From NCBI GenBank assembly GCA_036403035.1, contig DASWRT010000529.1:1-8357 (forward strand): a DNA stretch of 8,357 nt, read 5' to 3'. A model generated the notes under the pieces. The model saw only the letters and a list, made by a program, of their open reading frames with translations. It did not search any database and was not told the origin of the DNA. Position 1 is the stretch's first letter; each line of letters starts with the position of its first letter. The position numbers and the translations under genes are program-made. The stretch comes from DASWRT01 sp036403035. GTDB taxonomy: Bacteria; Pseudomonadota; Alphaproteobacteria; ATCC43930; CGMCC-115725. Positions 5,749-8,357 of this stretch are shown here, piece by piece.

Positions 5749-6927
5749 TCAGCCGGCAGGCTGTCGTCGCGCCGTAGAGGCGGCGACCTCGCGGGCTGCG
5801 CCGTCGATGAACGCATGGGTGCAGCCGAGCCGGGCCGCCTCGGCGACCGCGTCGCCGACCGGCGCAAGGCCCGCCACCGTCACCCAGCCCTCGCCGCGCA
5901 GCCGCGCGCCCTCCTGCACCGGCGTGCCGAGAGGCAGATAGAGCCGCCGCGCGGGCGCCGGGGCGGGCAGCGCGTGCAGGATCGTATCGACGTACAGCGA
6001 GAAGCCGGTCGCCGGCTCGGACCGGCCGCTGCCCTCGGCGACGTACCGGCCGCCGCGTCCCAGCTCGCCCCGCACCCCCTTCGCGAACAGCGTGAAGCAG
6101 ATGCCGGTGTGGTACTCGAAATTCCGGTTCTCGACCGGATCGATCGTGAGGCGGAGATCGGGCGAGGTCTCGGCGAGGCCGTCGACCACCGCCGCCAGCC
6201 GGTCGCGCTCCACCGAAGCGGCCGGCCGCAGATCGATCCGGTCCAGCGCCGCCATCGCCTGCCGCGCCGGTCCGGCCGCTTCGACCAGCCGGCTCAGCAG
6301 ATCGGCCGCCGGTCCGCCCAGCGCGGCGACGCCGGCCACGTCCTTGTGATCGAGCGCCGCGCGCAGCTCTTCCGCCTTCTCCCCGGCGATGCCGTAGCTC
6401 GCCAGCACCGCCGGCACCAGCGGCGGCAGGGTCAGATCGACCGACAGGCCGCCGACGCCGAGCCCGGCGAGCGCGCCGGCGGCGAGTGCGATCGCCTCGA
6501 CATCGGCGGCGGCGGTCTCGACGCCGATCAGCTCGGCGCCGATCTGCGCCAGCTGGCGTTCCGGGCGGATCTGGCTGCCTTTGACGCGCAGCACCTGACC
6601 GGCATAGGAGAGGCGCAACGGCCGCGGCGCCCGCGCCAGCCGCGTCGCGGCGATGCGCGCGACCTGCGGCGTCATGTCGGCGCGGACGCCGATCATGCGC
6701 TGCGAGATCGGGTCCATCAGCCGGAACGTCTCCTTGGCCATCGCCGCGCCTGCGCCGGAGAGCAGGCTTTCCTCGAATTCGATCAGCGGCGCCTTGATGC
6801 GCTCGTAGCCGAAGCCGGCGAGCACCGCCATCAGGCGTTCGACCACCGCCGCCTCCCAGGCGGCCTGGGGCGGCAGCAGGTCGCGGAGCCCGACCGGCAA
6901 CAGCGCGGGATGCAGGACGTCGTTCAT
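5749..6927 (-). CDS. hisZ: ATP phosphoribosyltransferase regulatory subunit
   Basis: HisRS-like protein without tRNA ligase activity that forms a hetero-octamer with short-form HisG, which makes phosphoribosyl-ATP, the first step of histidine synthesis. HisZ is needed for activity and for feedback inhibition by histidine. The 392 residues fit the family. Class II synthetase-like features: LLPVGLRDLLPPQA at 9-22, RADMTPQVARIAATR at 82-96, motif 2-like LSYAGQVLRVK and the QIGAELIG segment at 128-135. The HisA-type loop is changed to ENRNFEYHTGICF (266-278), followed by GELGRGGRY and ATGFSLYVDTIL. It lacks the C-terminal anticodon-binding domain of true HisRS. The ATG at 6927 gives a typical start. 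The open frame continues upstream to 7287, but that part is not HisZ-like and overlaps the divergent gene. There is no strong Shine-Dalgarno. Lies upstream of purA. A short HisG elsewhere in the genome is implied. Confidence 0.95.
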   Translation of the reverse strand: MNDVLHPALLPVGLRDLLPPQAAWEAAVVERLMAVLAGFGYERIKAPLIEFEESLLSGAGAAMAKETFRLMDPISQRMIGVRADMTPQVARIAATRLARAPRPLRLSYAGQVLRVKGSQIRPERQLAQIGAELIGVETAAADVEAIALAAGALAGLGVGGLSVDLTLPPLVPAVLASYGIAGEKAEELRAALDHKDVAGVAALGGPAADLLSRLVEAAGPARQAMAALDRIDLRPAASVERDRLAAVVDGLAETSPDLRLTIDPVENRNFEYHTGICFTLFAKGVRGELGRGGRYVAEGSGRSEPATGFSLYVDTILHALPAPAPARRLYLPLGTPVQEGARLRGEGWVTVAGLAPVGDAVAEAARLGCTHAFIDGAAREVAASTARRQPAG

Positions 6928-6933
6928 GCCGCC

Positions 6934-6962
6934 GGAATACAGGGTTTGCCGGCGAGCGGCAA
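6934..6962 (-). promoter_or_regulatory. Weak candidate hisZ promoter
   Basis: On the minus strand TTGCCG (6962-6957) and TATTCC (6939-6934) are separated by 17 bp. The matches to the sigma-70 consensus are only four and three of six. If real, transcription would start at or next to the hisZ ATG, giving a leaderless or nearly leaderless mRNA. Confidence 0.2.
6946..6962. repeat. Perfect inverted repeat TTGCCG-N5-CGGCAA
   Basis: Six-base arms are exactly complementary around a 5-nt spacer, ending 18 bp before the hisZ start. The size and symmetry fit an operator for a dimeric regulator, or a small hairpin if the site is transcribed. One arm coincides with the weak candidate -35 of hisZ. The regulator is unknown. 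Confidence 0.5.
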
Positions 6963-7097
6963 CGGGCAGGGCTGATGCCCCATCGGACGGCGCAGTCAGC
7001 CGCGGCCGTGAATTCCGTCGCGCGCCCTGGGATGCGATCAGGGTGCGGCTCGTTCGCGTCGTAGGGAAAACAGCCGTCCAGGCGGCCGGCACGGCTT

Positions 7098-7145
7098 CAT
7101 GTCCGCCGGGCCTCCTAGGCCGAGCCGCACGCCCGCCCGGACATG
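7098..7145. repeat. Long imperfect inverted repeat before the malonyl-CoA decarboxylase gene
   Basis: CATGTCCG (7098-7105) and CGGACATG (7138-7145) are perfect 8-base arms. After a small internal mismatch, CGGGC (7107-7111) pairs with GCCCG (7131-7135), giving 13 paired bases around a 19-nt loop. A competing inner hairpin, GGCCT-CCT-AGGCC, lies at 7109-7121. It ends 26 bp before the start codon, so it could act as a leader structure or as a pair of operator half-sites. It has no T-run, so it is not a typical intrinsic terminator. Confidence 0.5.
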
Positions 7146-7171
7146 ACAAAACGCCACACAGGGAAGATTCC

Positions 7172-8357
7172 ATGGCTTCGACGACCATGAGCAACCCCTC
7201 AGCCGCATCGGACCCCCGTTCCTGGGTCGAACGCCTCTGGTCTTCCATCGCGGAGAGGGGACAAAGCGAGGCCCGGCGAGCCGGCAAATCGGTCTCGTCG
7301 CTCGACCGGGTGAAGCTCCTCGCCGACGCGCTGCTTTCCGAGCGCGGCGAGGCTTCCGGCGCCGCGCTCGCGCGGGAACTGCTTTCCGGCCTGCGCTCCC
7401 TGGGCGTCGAAGATCGGCTGGCCTTCTATCATTTCCTGGCCGAAGGCTTCGCGCCCGACGCGGCCCGGCTCCGCGCGGCTGCCGAAGCCTATCTTGCCGC
7501 GCCGACGCCGGAGCACGCGGCACGTCTCGCCGAAGCCGCCGATCCGGCGCGCCAGGAGCTGCTCCGGCGCATGAACATGCCGGCCGGCGGCACGGCCTCC
7601 CTGGTTGCGATGCGCAAGGAGCTGCTGGGCAGGCTGCGCGGCGAACCGGCCCTGAAGCCGCTCGACTCGGACCTCCGGCACCTGTTCGCGTCATGGTTCA
7701 ACCGCGGCTTCCTCGAACTGCGGCGGATCGACTGGCAGACGCCGGCGGCGGTGCTTGAGAAGCTCATCGCGTACGAAGCCGTGCACGAGATCAAGGGATG
7801 GGACGATCTGCGGCGGCGGCTGGCGCCGGACCGGCGATGCTTCGGCTTCTTCCATCCGGCCCTCCCCGGCGAGCCGCTGATCTTCGTCGAGGTCGCGCTG
7901 GTGCAGGGCTTGGCCGCGGCGGTGCAGCCGCTGCTGGCGTCCGACGGCGGCGAGGACGCGGCGCGCGAGCGGGAAGCCGCCGCGGACACCGCGATCTTCT
8001 ACTCGATCTCGAACTGTCAGGACGGCCTGCGCGGCGTCTCGTTCGGCAATCTCCTGATCAAGCAGGTGGTCGAGGAGCTCAAGGTCGAACTGCCCCACGT
8101 CAAACGCTTCTCGACGCTCTCGCCGGTCCCCGGCTTCCGGCGGTGGCTGGAGAGACGCCTCGCCGCTTCCGAGACGGAGCAGGACGAGGCAGCCGCAGGG
8201 GAGGACGAGGCTGCGGCGGCGCCGGAAGGAACTCCGGCCCCGGCGGCTCCCCTGGCCGCGCTGCTGAAGGACGACGCCTGGTGGGAAGACCAGAACAAGG
8301 CGGAGGCTTTGCGCGATCCGCTGACGCGCCTCTGCGCGGCGTATCTGACCGGCGGCG
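7172..8357 (+). CDS. Malonyl-CoA decarboxylase, 3' end outside the window
   Basis: Decarboxylates malonyl-CoA to acetyl-CoA and CO2, used in malonate breakdown or to control malonyl-CoA levels. The 395 visible residues show the family layout: an all-helical N-terminal region (about 15-200) with the FASWFNRGFLELRRIDW segment at 172-188, then the acetyltransferase-like catalytic part. This has FFHPALPGEPLIFVEVAL at 226-243, FYSISNCQDGLRGVSFGN at 276-293, LIKQVVEELK, and the catalytic-serine stretch KRFSTLSPVPGFRRW at 311-325. The catalytic histidine region lies beyond the right edge. An acidic Ala/Pro-rich stretch at about 332-362 sits between RRWLERRL and the next helix and looks like a disordered insertion. 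The ATG at 7172 has AGGGAAG just upstream, and a second in-frame ATG at 7187 is possible. It diverges from hisZ, and no malonate transporter or malonyl-CoA synthetase gene is visible here. Confidence 0.94.
   Translation, partial: MASTTMSNPSAASDPRSWVERLWSSIAERGQSEARRAGKSVSSLDRVKLLADALLSERGEASGAALARELLSGLRSLGVEDRLAFYHFLAEGFAPDAARLRAAAEAYLAAPTPEHAARLAEAADPARQELLRRMNMPAGGTASLVAMRKELLGRLRGEPALKPLDSDLRHLFASWFNRGFLELRRIDWQTPAAVLEKLIAYEAVHEIKGWDDLRRRLAPDRRCFGFFHPALPGEPLIFVEVALVQGLAAAVQPLLASDGGEDAAREREAAADTAIFYSISNCQDGLRGVSFGNLLIKQVVEELKVELPHVKRFSTLSPVPGFRRWLERRLAASETEQDEAAAGEDEAAAAPEGTPAPAAPLAALLKDDAWWEDQNKAEALRDPLTRLCAAYLTGG

Larger units (their letters stand above)
6928..7171. promoter_or_regulatory. 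Divergent control region between hisZ and the malonyl-CoA decarboxylase gene
   Basis: This 244-bp divergent gap must hold the promoters of both flanking genes. It contains two inverted repeats, listed separately: one beside hisZ and one beside the decarboxylase start. No ORF with coding character, RNA gene or sigma-54 site was recognised. AGGGAAG about 6 nt before 7172 is the probable ribosome binding site of the decarboxylase gene. Confidence 0.5.

Noticed and set aside
5815..6975. Plus-strand open frame (386 aa) opposite hisZ
   Set aside because: Antisense shadow of hisZ with an Arg/Gln/His-rich, unfolded-looking translation and no start signal.
7086..7101. GGCACG-like sequence as a sigma-54 promoter for malonyl-CoA decarboxylase
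   Set aside because: The -24-like GGCACG is present, but the -12 GC element does not appear at the required spacing.
6928..7287. N-terminal extension of hisZ up to 7287
   Set aside because: The extra 120 residues are not HisZ-like, cross the divergent control region and overlap the decarboxylase gene. The ATG at 6927 gives the normal family start.

Overview
This is a gene-dense, very GC-rich window (roughly 70% by eye) with alphaproteobacterial gene content and order. A Rhodospirillales-like soil or water bacterium is the best guess, from the hisZ-purA pair, the Rrf2-cysteine desulfurase cluster, the short CysE with a coiled-coil tail and the GC bias. It looks like ordinary chromosome. I see no transposase, integrase, tRNA, rRNA, CRISPR array or phage gene.

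Left block (1-3382, all on the minus strand, read right to left): cysE (serine O-acetyltransferase), an Rrf2/IscR-type Fe-S regulator, a NifS/IscS-like cysteine desulfurase, and a second, IscS-like cysteine desulfurase that runs off the left edge. Two of the three junctions are ATGA overlaps of 4 bp and the third gap is about 10 bp, so this is almost certainly one operon. It joins the committed step of cysteine synthesis (CysE) to sulfur extraction from cysteine (two desulfurases), under an Fe-S-sensing repressor. The genes beyond the left edge would be expected to be scaffold genes (suf or isc). A good candidate IscR operator (TGA-N9-TCA) covers the -35 of the predicted cysE promoter, which suggests autoregulation of the whole operon.

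Middle: a 218-bp divergent control region (3383-3600) separates this operon from a plus-strand alpha/beta hydrolase (3601-4275). The hydrolase converges on purA with only 36 bp between the two stop codons.

Right block: hisZ (6927-5749) and purA (5607-4312) lie in tandem on the minus strand and link histidine and purine biosynthesis. HisZ is the catalytically inactive HisRS-like subunit of a hetero-octameric ATP phosphoribosyltransferase, so a short-form HisG is expected elsewhere. A second divergent region (6928-7171) carries two inverted repeats. From it a malonyl-CoA decarboxylase gene runs off the right edge before its catalytic histidine region.

I found no clearly undescribed system. The best leads are the candidate IscR operator, the tandem pair of divergent desulfurases co-transcribed with cysE, the altered cluster-ligand spacing in the Rrf2 protein, and the two inverted repeats between hisZ and the malonyl-CoA decarboxylase gene.
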